A model generated the notes under the pieces. The model was not told the origin of the DNA. It made no database searches and saw only the letters and a list, made by a program, of their open reading frames with translations. The position numbers and the translations under genes are program-made. 64,000 bases of DNA from Rotaria sp. Silwood1 (lineage: Eukaryota; Rotifera; Eurotatoria; Philodinida; Philodinidae): assembly GCA_905250075.1 (NCBI GenBank), contig CAJNOP010000004.1:4542952-4606951 (forward strand), read 5' to 3'. Shown here piece by piece: positions 1-11,500 of the stretch (the first letter of the stretch is position 1; the number at the start of each line of letters is the position of its first letter).

Positions 1-80
1 TAATTAGTACCTTCAGGTACCCAATTACTGTGCATGTTCCAGCAGGGTACTTGCCAAAGTACCACTTAGGTACGTGTAAG

Positions 81-256
81 TGTGCCGATATTGATGACAC
101 GGCTCGATGATTCTCCTTTCTTCTCTGTCTGTTCTCTTTCCGTTGTTCTAATATATCACTCTCCTGTCTGTGCTGATATTGATGACACGGTTCGATGATT
201 CTCCTTCCTTCTCTGTCTGTTCTCTTGCCGTTGTTCTAATATATCTCTCTCCTGTC
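81..256 (+). repeat. 88-bp tandem duplication inside the LTR
   Basis: The 88-bp block at 81-168 is repeated at 169-256 with few differences (GTGCCGATATTGATGACACG against GTGCTGATATTGATGACACG and onward). Duplicated 5' blocks of this type are common in LTR U3 regions, where they can double promoter elements; that role is inferred here. Confidence 0.85.
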
Positions 257-386
257 TCTCTTCTATATCTCTCCTATATATATGCGTATTATGTATGAAG
301 TTGTTACACTCTGGATATGTGAAATAGCTGAATAAACATCATTGCCGAGAATGGCGAAAAGCTATTCAATCCAGTTTGTCGTTACA
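81..386 (+). mobile_element. Solo LTR with 5-bp target duplication
   Basis: The segment starts TGTGCCGATA and ends TCGTTACA, so it has TG...CA termini. It is flanked by direct GTAAG repeats at 76-80 and 387-391, while the uninterrupted repeat copy at 4047-4051 carries a single GTAAG. This filled-versus-empty comparison defines the insertion exactly. Inside, a TATATATA stretch near 273-282 and AATAAA at 331-336 have the promoter-then-poly(A) order of an LTR in + orientation. No internal retrotransposon sequence (gag, pol, primer-binding site) follows, so it is a solo LTR, presumably left by LTR-LTR recombination. The element family cannot be named from the LTR alone. Confidence 0.85.
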
Positions 387-484
387 GTAAGTACCTACAA
401 GTACTTTGGTACCCAAAAGTTCCTGTGACACACTGGTATCAGGGTACTTTTTTGGGTACCCTTAACTCAGTATATTCTCTAGGG

Positions 485-1726
485 GTGTTTCACTAGGGAT
501 AAGATGTGAAAAGTTGGTTGCAATTCCACACGACTTTCTGCCAAAATTTCATTGGCAATCGCGGTTTGATAAAGCTTTAAGTTGTCATCTGAATATGTAA
601 TCGCAAAACCAGGTTTTATCGCCACTATAAGATGTTTCGAAGGGTTGAAATAGACAACAGTTCATATACTGGTTTGCCATCATTGGTAAACCATATCATA
701 GTGCTATAGTTTTAAAAGCTTAGCTTATGCATACTAAGCAAAAATATGTCATAGAATGCGACATAAAATACAACATATCGTATGTATGTAGTTAAATCTA
801 TCAATTATCCTTTTGTTATTTTTCATGGCATGATGTATTATGATTGGTTTTAAGTTTAGTCTGACTTATCGTGTTTCTTAAGCATAAAATGATGAGTTCG
901 TGAAATTTACCCATTTTGCTCCGATTTGGTCACAACAGAATTTTTTTTATGTAGATGCCTGTTGGCCAATGGTCCATTACCGAATTTTGAAACGTCGAGT
1001 AATAGAGAAGTCATCCAGAAAAATATTTATTAAAACTGTATATATATTGGAATAGAAACGTAATAGCTTGTAAGCAGTTGAATACGCAGAAGATGGTGTA
1101 TAAATGAGAACCTCATAGGTTACACCGTCTGAGATTCTTGTGACCATCACTCACACTGGCACACATTCACACAACGTTGTGCAAGTCTCTAGAAAGTATA
1201 TATTGCACTATCCCATAGTTCAAGATGGGCTGCAAGAACACTAAAGAAATGATTTTACAATTTTGAAAGCGTGTCACCACAGCAAAAAAAAGAGACGCGT
1301 ACGAAGTGCTTAAGTATGAAGAAGAACGCTGAACCATTCAGCCATTCTTTGACTACGACATTACCTAAATTGGGTATCATTTCAGCAGGATAAATTTTGA
1401 TGCTAGAGCTCACCACACATTTTAGTTTAGTAGGTATCAAGAAAACGTTCATCATACTTAGACTGAATATTTTTCTTGATGATTTTCACTTGGTCTCTGA
1501 TTAATCTCTAATATGCAGAGTTTCCATCATTAAGTCTGATTATGCATGATCGAATTGATGAAAGCTTGAGCTTTTATGTTCTTTTTATGATCCAAGACAA
1601 AAAGCTTTCGATTTATCGTTTGTTGTTTGCAGAAATGTCCTTAACCCCTTGAGACGGATTTTTTTCAATTGAAAAATAGTTCAGCACCCAATTTATTGTA
1701 TTTGGTTTAATCCAGGCTGATGATTC
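485..1726. other. Intergenic, no gene seen
   Basis: AT-rich sequence with only short chance reading frames broken by stops on both strands. I see no splice-joined coding exon, RNA gene or clear repeat. Confidence 0.5.
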
Positions 1727-1975
1727 CGACCGTCGGAAACGGCGTCTTAACTGGCTTGAAAAGGCTATAAAACGACAAATTACGGCATTAATTTTGACCT
1801 TGTTTCGCCGTAATACATCATACCGTTTTACAAGACGTTTTTATTGCTAGAAAACGGCGATCGTTTTCCCTGATTTTGCTTCCCTCATCTGGTATGACGG
1901 ACTACGACACCGTTTTTCGATGTTTTACATCGTTATTACGACGTTTAAGGCCGTTTACGACGCCGTTTTCTTCGA
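1727..1975 (+). repeat. Dispersed repeat, copy A (inverted partner at 5346-5576)
   Basis: This stretch is richer in CG dinucleotides than its surroundings (repeated ACGGCG, CGTTTTTCG-like words). Its sequence matches the reverse complement of 5346-5576 over the whole length with moderate divergence. Shared landmarks include GGAAACGGCGTCTTA at one end and TTTTGCTTCC in the middle. It has no open reading frame, so it is probably a non-autonomous element. Confidence 0.7.
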
Positions 1976-3349
1976 CCTGGGAAGATGATTACATTAAAAA
2001 AAACTGATGATAATATATCAAAAGAAGAGGAAAAGATTATGACGTCGGTGTATCTTAGCAGAAAGAAAGGAGAACACGTGAGAAGAATCTATATAATAGG
2101 AAGAAAGGGAAAAATGATATTCATGAGATGGAAGATAGGACGTTCTATTACCTTACAGATCATAATAATATGAAAGAGAGAAAACATCTTCTTTATTGGA
2201 AAATAGATAGTACAACGTATGTATCACCGTTCTCGTAGGGCTAATTGATCAAGCATAAGCGCTTTTGGCAATATTGGTCGTTAAATAGAGTCCTATGAGA
2301 TTCAATAGCACTGGTCGCCACCAAATTCACCAATTCTTCATGAATATAACCGTGCTCAGATATTGTAGTGATGCAGATTGTAATGAAGTATAAGAGTGTG
2401 TTGATCATGCGCGTGGATACAGTGGTGTATTTTGTCATTTGTACATCTCTAATCCTATCATTTCTTCGTCTACATCATCTCATAAATCAGAGTGAGCGAT
2501 CATGCAGAAGCTAACAGCAATAAAGAGGACACACTTACGCAAATAAGACAACGAGAAATAATTAACAAGGCCAGCGCTTCAACACATAAATATAATGATG
2601 ACGATTGTATACATGACGTGAAGTGTAACGATCGATAACCGCTACACAAATCTATAATTATTATTGACAATCTTGAATACATAAAATGATTGGTTTTTTA
2701 AATGTTTTCTGAGAACAACAATAGAATTAAATAACCTATTGGTTTTGATCATTGTCCACCTGAAATAATGCGCATACGAGAATTGACAGAAGTTTTCAAT
2801 GATAATAAGAGTCAAGATGAATCAGTGTCTCAGTTAAGTTTTTCTTGCTCAAGTATTGTTGCACAGGATTTAATAATAGAACTGATTTATTGCACTTATT
2901 TCTACTTGTTCTCTGGATTTTCAGAATTAATCAGATATTCTTCACTATAGTTAAAGAAATTCTTAGCTGCATTCCCATTCTGCTCTTCGGTTCTTCCACG
3001 TGCCATTGAAGCGTACACTATAGAACTTACAGTAGAGTTGCTAAATGAGTTAAATTCTCGAATTCGACAAATTAAAAATAAAAACAAATTTTTGTAGCAG
3101 TGCTGTTATCTCTTGCCATTTAGTACAAAAGTTCTACTTTTCAAAAAGTTTTCTCCTGTTTTTCTGTTATTTCTACCTTTTCAGACATTTTTTCTTTGAT
3201 AGCTTTCAAGACAACATTTTTTCATTCCATTAGATTATTTTGTTAAAAATGTTGATGGAAGCTCTCATCAATGCTTCCTGGTGGCTTTGTCTCATTTTTA
3301 TCGGATAATGAAAATAATGCCTGTCTGTCACTGAGTACAAGAAACTACC
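1976..3349. other. Intergenic, no gene seen
   Basis: AT-rich with short non-homologous reading frames on both strands. I recognise no exon, RNA or repeat. Confidence 0.45.
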
Positions 3350-3553
3350 AACCCTAGAGAAAGTACTGAGTTCAGGGTACCCATGTACTGAGAAAGCTCT
3401 AGCAGGGTACCCAGTATGTGTACTTTGAAAATTCTCAGTAATTTTACTGATGTATGTACTGTTTGGAGTACCCGTAAAAGTACATTTACTGAATAAGTAC
3501 CTGCATGGATACACAAGTCTGTAACTTTACTGAGGAAATCTCGACAGGGTATC
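3350..3553 (-). repeat. GTAC-rich dispersed repeat, inverted diverged copy 3
   Basis: It begins CCCTAGAGAAAGTACTGAG, the reverse complement of the terminus shared by the copies ending at 484 and 4144. It continues with spaced GGTACCC/CAGTAC words. The interior is much more diverged from copies 1 and 2 than they are from each other, so it is an older member of the family in opposite orientation. Reading frames crossing it on the minus strand are repeat translations, not genes. Confidence 0.7.
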
Positions 3554-3904
3554 CTAAATTTTTCGCGTTCTGTATGGCGACTATTCATTCACCGTTTTCT
3601 TTTTTACGTACGGCTCTATATAAACAACTCGATAAATCATAAGAAAATAATCAATTTTCATACTAGTTTTTTCTAAATTATTTCTTGACTATTTCTTAGT
3701 CGAGGAAATGCCGAGCTTGGTTGTAAATTAAGATCGGACTACCCTGTAGTGGTCTACGACCAACTCAAGTTGAGTCGGATCCCGACATTGTTCCTGCTAA
3801 GTTTTTAGAATTGAAAAAATTAAATTGAATAAAGTAAAAAAAATCTAGTAAATTATCTCAAGAAAAAGAAAAAATTTTAAAAAGTCAAAGATCAGGTTCG
3901 ATCC
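3554..3904. other. Intergenic spacer between repeat copies
   Basis: AT-rich spacer containing a short GC-richer patch (3735-3790) that looks like a decayed repeat fragment. No gene. Confidence 0.4.
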
Positions 3905-4144
3905 TGAACATACTGAAAATTTGGTAACAGGGTACTTAGAAATACTATACAATGGTACTTGATTCAGTACTTGATCAGTACCTATAGGTACCCAATTACT
4001 GTGCATTCTCCAGCAGGGTACTTGCCATAGTACCACTTAGGTACCTGTAAGTACCTACAAGTACTTTGGTACCCAAAAGTTCCTGTGACATACTGGTATC
4101 AGGGTACTTTTTTGGGTACCCTTAACTCAGTATATTCTCTAGGG
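3905..4144 (+). repeat. GTAC-rich dispersed repeat, copy 2 (uninterrupted)
   Basis: This is an intact-looking unit of about 240 bp packed with GTAC and GGTACC words and ending TTCTCTAGGG. It serves as the empty-site reference for the LTR insertion in copy 1, with a single GTAAG at 4047-4051. Its left end (ATACTGAAAATTTGGTAACAGGG) weakly resembles the inverted right end (ATACTGAGTTAAGGG), so imperfect terminal inverted repeats are possible. Confidence 0.75.
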
Positions 4145-4314
4145 AATCTTTTCTTTTCATTCTTACTTGATTCTCTAATTGTCTTTATTTCTGTCACATG
4201 TTCTACTAACCATCTGCTCTGTACAGATCAATATATACTATCGTTTTCATATTTGTTTAATAAAAGTCAATAATCCTAGTTAAGTTGTAGTAGCTATGCA
4301 AAAGCAGAAAAAAA

Positions 4315-5140
4315 ATGGATGGAGAAGGTGACGGAAACATGATCGGTGAAAAAGAAGATGTTGCTGTACTAGTAACAGGTGAAAAATCACAAATGCAATC
4401 AAAAGAAGATAAATTTAAGAAAAAAGAAATCGTAATAAAGATATATTCAACAGGCTATGATGGGAAGCGATTGAAGATCAACCATTTTTAAAAGAATATA
4501 AATTTGATTCATCTCACGAAGCCTGTATCGCTTGTAACCAACAATTTTCAGTACATTATTGAGGTAAAACAGACATTGATAATCGTATAAAGATTCAGAA
4601 ATACCGAAACCATATGAATTATTTTTATAGTAATCGAAAATTGATAACAACAAAAATGGAACCATCAAAAGAAAAAGAAGAAGTTTCTGGTGCAAAGAGA
4701 TGTTTTGGTTTATTACGGTAGGCAATATAGGTATTTTTATTTGGTGCAGCAATACATGACCAATGTCCATAAAATAACATTGTCGTCATGATAAGTGACG
4801 GGCAATTTATCATATGCATGAACCGAATCAAATTTTATTGCTATAAATGTTAAAGCAGCATTCTTTACTCATACTTCACTTGATGACTTTAAATAATCAC
4901 GCTATTAGTCTTGGTTGCATGATGCTAGTAATAAAGAAAATATGAAAGTATATACGTTTTATATATACCTAGATAACGTGTGTCACATGTATTGTACTTT
5001 TCGACAAAGCATGCGATACAATCTGTTCAGTACCCATGCGATACATGCTGAAAATATGGTTCGAATCCAGTCTCCAACGCATTTGTCATTTTTGATCCAG
5101 AAGCAAATAGTTACTCGTTTTTCAGTGTACTTTGAATAAA
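4315..5140 (+). pseudogene. Decayed hAT-superfamily transposase (zinc-finger/DUF4371 type)
   Basis: The + strand carries fragments in different frames that together resemble hAT transposases of the DUF4371 type. A lysine- and glutamate-rich N-terminal piece starts at 4315. It is followed by a frame change and then WEAIEDQPFLKEYKF and SSHEACIACNQQFSVHY (about 4461-4551), which has the C-x2-C start of a BED/TTF-like zinc finger. After an in-frame stop comes a downstream histidine-containing piece (DIDNRIKIQKYRNH). A later segment at about 4918-4975 reads DASNKENMKVYTFYIYLD, like the conserved DASN-K/x-N-K stretch near the first catalytic Asp. Stops and frameshifts interrupt it throughout, so it cannot encode a working transposase. 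Boundaries are approximate and no terminal repeats were identified. Confidence 0.6.
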
Positions 5141-5345
5141 TGATATCGATGCTAAAAATTCAAGACAGTTAGATCTTAACTTCTATCCGTCTCGACTTGA
5201 TCTGACCTCGATCAGATCGTTTCAAGGAGGTCTTTTCTTGATCGTCGATCGATCTCTCAGTATGTTCTCGAGTAATAACTAATTGAGAAATAATCTAGAT
5301 GAATGACATACGAAAACATATACTCAGATCCAAGAAAACATTGTT

Positions 5346-5576
5346 GTGAACGGTGTTAAATACCGTCATAGCAACGTAAAAGGTCGAAAAACGGCGACGT
5401 AATACGTCATGCCACATTATGGAAGCAAAACCGAGAACAAACGATGACCTTTTTCTAGTGAGAAAAACGGTTCGTAAGACGGATTATGGCGAAAACATGT
5501 CGAAATTGATGTAGTAATATGTTGCTTTATAGCTGTTTCTCGCCTGATAAGACGCCGTTTCCAACGGTCGCAATGA
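5346..5576 (-). repeat. Dispersed repeat, copy B (inverted relative to 1727-1975)
   Basis: Reverse-complemented, this block follows copy A from GGAAACGGCGTCTTA through to GACGGTATTTAACACCG. Like copy A it is CG-rich for this window. The two copies lie in opposite orientation about 3.4 kb apart and bracket the GTAC-rich repeats and the hAT relic. Confidence 0.7.
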
Positions 5577-8549
5577 CCGATTTGGGTGAGGTCAGTATAT
5601 GCAATTGATTTGGCTATACGTAGCCATAGGCACAAAACAAAACGATGCTTGAATTGTCAGTAGATATACCAACACACATTCGGACTACAACATATTTTCG
5701 GGATAGTCTGCAGTACTGTGAGTAGCGACACATTTTATTGTAGTGTGCAACATGATGACAATCCATTATAATTCAATATCTCTTTTCCATTTGATGATGT
5801 CGCATGTATATGAAGCTTTTCACAAAACGTACTATTGAGACCTTATAAAAGATATCTTGATTACAATGATATCATGCAAAAACTGTTGGTTTATCTAGAT
5901 TAATCATATCCATGAAAATTAGGTTACAAGAAGAATTTGATTCAGAATTTTTCGGTGCACCTTGTCGACACAGATTAGCATGTTCACTAACTAACACACA
6001 AAGTATGTGAAAGCCATCATTTACCAGATGTTTAAGTACAACTATTGCTTATATTTACTCTTATTTCGACCATAATGTTGCGTCTTATCGAACAATCAGT
6101 TATTTTCTTCAACAAAATAGTGAGGTGTTGATATGGCGTCTACTTGCTGAATGTATTGAGATGATAAAAATCAAAGATCTAAATAAAGACCACTTATTCG
6201 ATGAATCTACAAGCTGAAAATCAACATATGGAATACTTTTAGGTCAACCTCTATCGATATTTGATCAAATAAAAGCACTTATCAAAAAAAATTAAATGAT
6301 ATAGCAAAAACAAATGATCATGATAGATGAAAAAAGCAACCATGATGATAATCATTTAAGAGTGAAGAAAATAATGATATCTGACCAACTATAAATTCTT
6401 TTGTTTCAACTTACTTGCTCATCCAGTTTTGAGAAGCTTATATGTTTTATTTGTTCCTTACTCTTTTTAAAGCTTATTTCCAATCAGTATTTTCACAAAT
6501 GAAGTAGTTATAAATGAAAGCGAAACGAATGAATAGTACAAAGAAAGAAAGTCAAAGAAGACAAGCCGCTCTTAGCAACAAACGATATATGTTCATCCCT
6601 ATTTTTATTGGCTGGAGGCTTATAAGCGAATTCGGAATAACCCTCATTGTATTCAACTTTCACATTCAACATATATGCCTTTGCTTGGACGTTCTTTCTC
6701 GATGGCTTCAAATGAAAAAACGAAATTGTATGACAATGGAACTGATATTAGCTGAATGAAAAATACGTCTCACTTTGCCTTATCTTGTACAAAGATGAGT
6801 GCAGTCTCGTTTCGTCAATTGATTAAGGCTCAATTGATTAGTTACATAATGAATATTCATTTTTTTTAAGTGATAGGGCGCTGTAGAAGAAACTCACTAC
6901 TAGTCTTTTGTAGATGATAGTCCGAACGAATAATATATGAGTAAGATGGTTAAAAAAGACTCATTTACATCAGAGTAGTTAGTTTAGAATAGACGAAATC
7001 GATGAATTATGATGACAAAGCAATCGAAACGAGCTTAGATATTTCTTTCTTTGTTTGTTTATTCTAACTGAGGTATGTGTGAGTGCGAATGAAGTGAACG
7101 ATCACAGCCATCCAACTAAGCAACATCGACAAATCACACTAATATGCACATTTCATTCGAACAAACAAAAAAGAAGAAAATTTCTATGCTTTTTATGATT
7201 ACTATATCATCATAATTAATTGATTTTGTTTATTCGAATTTCGAAACTATCTTCTCTAATATCAATTAATCTTTTCTAATTGTCTTACCTATATATTAGT
7301 ATTCGTTTGAACTATCACCCACAAAACACTAGTAGTGTTTCAGTTCTACAGTGTCCCATCACTTTCTTATAAAAAAATAATAATATTCATTATGTGATTA
7401 AGCTATTGAGCCTTTACTAGTCAAGCAAACGATCAATCATTAGATTGTGGTCTATGTAAGGAAGAAAAAATTATTTATGAAACGGGAAAAAAAGGTCCGT
7501 TGATAAAGTGGAACGATATCCATAGATGTATAAGCATGTGTTATGTCATCAAGATTTGTCAAAAGCAATAAAATCAGATAAAAAATATTCAATCAATAGA
7601 AGATGTGCTCAATAATTCTTTTTATCTGTTTAATTAGTTTATTCTTGATTTTCTACAATACAAGTTAAAACCTGATATGAAAGTTTATCATCAGTTCATA
7701 GAAATAAAGTTTCAAAACAGAATTTGTTATCAGAAACATACTCTGTGCCTTTTTTGTTTTTCTGACAATAAATCTTCTGTCATTTGCAGCTCTCTGAAGA
7801 TTGAAAAGTGAGTACACTATTTGCTAGCGCCTCATTTGTTACGTCTATTGATTCGTGCGCATTTTCTCAAGAATTCTTTCTCATTGATCTATCACTTAGC
7901 AGAATAGAAAGAGATAACAAATGCATGCAAAAATCAATACAAAGAAGCAAATTAAAAAATAATTAAATACATATCAAAAGTGAAATTCACATCATAAATT
8001 TAAAACCTATCTGTTTATTTGTTGTCTGCATTTTGATATGGTTCATACATCGATTAGCTACTTTATACTTGATCAGATCGTAATCTCGAACATTGTGCAT
8101 TATCTAAAAGTTTAATAATAATATAACTATGATAATTTGTTTCCTAATTTATTGTTATATGAATTATTTGAGTGTTTTTTTTATATGGCACATAGACTCA
8201 AGTTTTTATCTAGTAAACATCTGAAGTATTAATTATAGAGGAAAGAATTGTTTAACGTTTTTTATGCAAGAACTATTTCAAATAGGATGCATCAACATTT
8301 TTTTTTCTGTTTAGGTCAGTCAGTCATATCCGGCGACCTTCGATCGATATTTCTTTTTTCTTTCTCTCTCTCTCTCTCTCTCTTTCTATTCCATATATAT
8401 AGCAATCGACATTCAAATAGCAGACTAAACAATTCTATCTGTTCTATACACGCCAACACATGTCCGATATGAAATAAAAAAACACGTGCAGCTTTTTCTG
8501 TGGCTCATCGTCGTTTTTTTCTTTCCATTCTACTTAATTTCAAATTAAA
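5577..8549. other. Intergenic, upstream of the 8550 gene
   Basis: AT-rich, with no coding region that I can support; the longest frames show no family resemblance. A (TC)n microsatellite lies at 8363-8383, about 170 bp before the next start codon, probably in the promoter or 5' leader. Confidence 0.5.
8363..8383 (+). repeat. (TC)n microsatellite
   Basis: An uninterrupted CT dinucleotide run just upstream of the 8550 gene. Confidence 0.9.
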
Positions 8550-11500
8550 ATGAATTCATCAAATTGTTCACCATTACTTGTTCAGAAAATGTTTCAATCG
8601 TTATTGTCTAATCCAACAACATCGAATACTTCAACTACATCTCATCAAAACTTACCTGCACCAACAACGTCACGACCGTTAACATCACCACCTAAAAAGA
8701 ATTCTATTCGACTTATTGAAAATGATCAAAATGGTCGTCGAGAAAAATATGATGGTTATCGTTGGAGACTTGTTTGTACATGGCATTTATGTGAATGCAC
8801 TAATATAGCCTATAGTTATCAATTATGTGCTAAACATAATGCATTACGACGAAATAAAGAATTACCAAAAAGAAAACGGAAACCATTACTAACTCATTCA
8901 TCATTACCGATCAGTAATAGATTTTCTTTTGCTTATTCTTAATATAAATAATGCAAAAAAAAAATTTTTTTTTTTCGTTTTAGTGAATCAACACAATCAT
9001 AATAATCTACATGATGATGATGATATTGAAATTCTTGAAGAATATTGTAAAGTAAAAAATAAAAAATTTATTTTTGTTTTGTTTTCGCATTTATTATTTT
9101 ATATGAATTAATTAGAATTCAACTAATCGTTGTTCTGTAAGCAGTAATATTAAAGCAGAAGCTTCTGATTATCATATGTTTTCTGTGGACAATCTCAATG
9201 AAAGTCATCTATTTGATGCAATTAAATCAGAACCAAAGGTAAGTATTGAATTATATGTTTTATCATTAATTGAAGAAGTCGACGATAATTTTGAGTATTT
9301 CCAAGAACAATAACCATGTATTCGAATTTATTCTTGTCATCATCTGACATATCTTTGATGTTCCTATGAAGATAAAGGTTACACTGAGTATAAATTTAGA
9401 TAATGTCAAAGATAATTTGTTTAGAAGTTTTTTTTTTTCTTCATATATGATCGAGTGATCACTTTGAAAATGTTTATATGAAAATTATTTGATCGATTAA
9501 CTAATGCAAAATTATTGACAAGTTTATAGATATATATCACTTGTATCTCAATATTTTTTCCAATATTCAACAGATCTAGTGTAGCCATGTGAAGATCAGA
9601 TTATTGATACTAGCATGATGAATGATAGTCAGATCTGTTTAGTGTCAGTTTTTTCTTTTCATCGGTAACAGTTGCTGGCAGACAAGTGTCACATCTGCAT
9701 GTGATTATACCGTACTGTGCAGTATCCATTTTTTTTTTTCACTAATTTCTTGTAATAAGCTTTTTCAATTGATGATTAGAACATCAGAAATTCATCAATC
9801 AAGGTGTGAAATAATAGCATATTTATTGTTTCATGTCGTAATAACCTTAAACATCTTTCGTTTTTGTTTATGATTCATTTAGGAAATTTCTCACACAAGT
9901 CATTAATCACTCCACATAATATACATGATGAGGATGACTTAATAAATAGCATTGAAATAAAACAGCTTTCTTTTGTTGAGCTAATTACAGCTTGCAGATT
10001 GTATTTATTTCAAAATTTCTGAAATATTATAAGTTTTTTCTATTCAAAAATTGATTATCTAAGAAGTCAATTTTTTTGCATTTTAATCAAGGGATCACTG
10101 TTTTTATTGCATTTATTCCAGGATGTTACAGAATATCTGCATGATTTCTCAAAACTCAAGGAATTGTTTGTTTATGAAAGTTTGATGAAGAAGATATGCA
10201 CTTATATAGAAAATACAAAATAGTAACACGCTTCCTTGTCGTACATATTTTATATTTCGATCAAAGTGAACACTTTTTTTGAATAAAAATTAGAGGTGTT
10301 AAAAACAGTTTTCGATTCGAATACAGTAGAAGATAAAGATAAAAACTGATTAGATATAATCTGTTTTTCTGTTAAAGAAAGATCAATTCATTTACTAGGA
10401 ATCCTCTCGTTTGGGCATCAATGCAAATCGAATTTAAAGTTATGAAAAATCTTTTCGTATAGTCTTGTTTTAGAGGAAGATACTGACGTTAGTTGATATA
10501 GAACTGTAAACGACTAATCTAGTTCAGTAGATGATCCCTACTGATTGGCAAACACAATTTATTTGCTAACCGATTTGACTTTTTTTTTTGAATTTTTTCC
10601 ATTGATGTTGAAGACTTTATGACGGACAATATCCGTAACTGTTCTATTTAATAAAAGTTCATCCTAATATACTTTTGAAATATTATCAATTCGCATCGAT
10701 GTCGCCTTAATAACATCAAATATTTGTTTTGCATTGTTGTTTGTCATATATTTGCATATTCCTACTATTTATGATGTATATTGTGTACATAGATATAAGA
10801 AATAGAAAAGAAAATATAGTGTACGAAGCAGATTAAGTATACTAGTGTTTAATAACTAGAATTGCCAAAATCTAAATTTTAAAAATCAGAGGCTTTCTCT
10901 CGAAAATCAGAATTTAATCAGGAGACTTTTTCACGAAACCGAATGAAAAAAATACAAAGATTTTTTTGAAATTTGAGTAAGAAAAGGAAGTATTAGACAG
11001 TTCCATCTTATAAAAACAAACTAATTAATGTTATAAACTTACGTGACTTGTATTTTATCAAGTGAGTCATGGGAAAAATTATCTTACATGTGAAATACAG
11101 AAAAGAGGGATGCAATCAGGCCTATATCTGAAAATCTCGATTAAATCTTTGTGTGTAAATCTATTTATATCGATTGCCATAGAATACCAGATCCATGGTT
11201 TCAACAATAAGCTGAAAACTAGACAATTGAAAGATTTTATGGATTTTTAAAGTATTTCTGACTTTTCGTTTGGAAGGAATTTTGTTAGGAAAATTTTGAT
11301 TTCTCGATCGGTAACGATCGAAACATCTTCACCATACCAGAATCCCGTGAACACGAATGATGTTAAGCTCTTTCTGGAGCTCTGTCTACTATACTAGAAT
11401 AGTCATTGAAGAAGCGCTCAATATTTATTCTTTCAAAAATTTTGCTGGAGTTCATAATACATCTCTATAATCCAAGGTATTGTATTGTACTGGTATTCTC

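Larger units (their letters stand above)
1..484 (+). repeat. GTAC-rich dispersed repeat, copy 1 (cut by window edge, interrupted by LTR)
   Basis: Positions 1-80 and 387-484 align almost base for base with 3970-4144, so this is a second copy of the same repeat. The right part (391-484) differs from the other copy at about one position, which implies recent amplification. The unit is full of GTAC/GGTACC palindromes and ends in TTCTCTAGGG. The left end lies outside the window. A solo LTR splits the copy at 81-386. No coding capacity is visible. Confidence 0.85.

Noticed and set aside
3230..3588. Overlapping minus-strand frames of 94 and 86 codons
   Set aside because: They are translations of the inverted GTAC-rich repeat, with no protein-family resemblance.
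3885..3910. CAGGTTCGATCCTG resembling a tRNA T-arm
   Set aside because: The small palindrome gives a loop of the wrong size and no cloverleaf surrounds it.
4447..4831. Minus-strand frames of 107 and 68 codons
   Set aside because: They are antisense to the hAT relic, whose + strand carries the recognisable zinc-finger motif.
5040..5075. GGTTCGAATCC resembling a tRNA T-arm/B-box
   Set aside because: The T-stem does not pair beyond two or three bases, and no acceptor or anticodon stem can be built upstream. It lies inside the decayed hAT region.
6508..6759. Overlapping frames of 67-81 codons on both strands
   Set aside because: No homology signature, no splice context and AT-driven composition; treated as chance.
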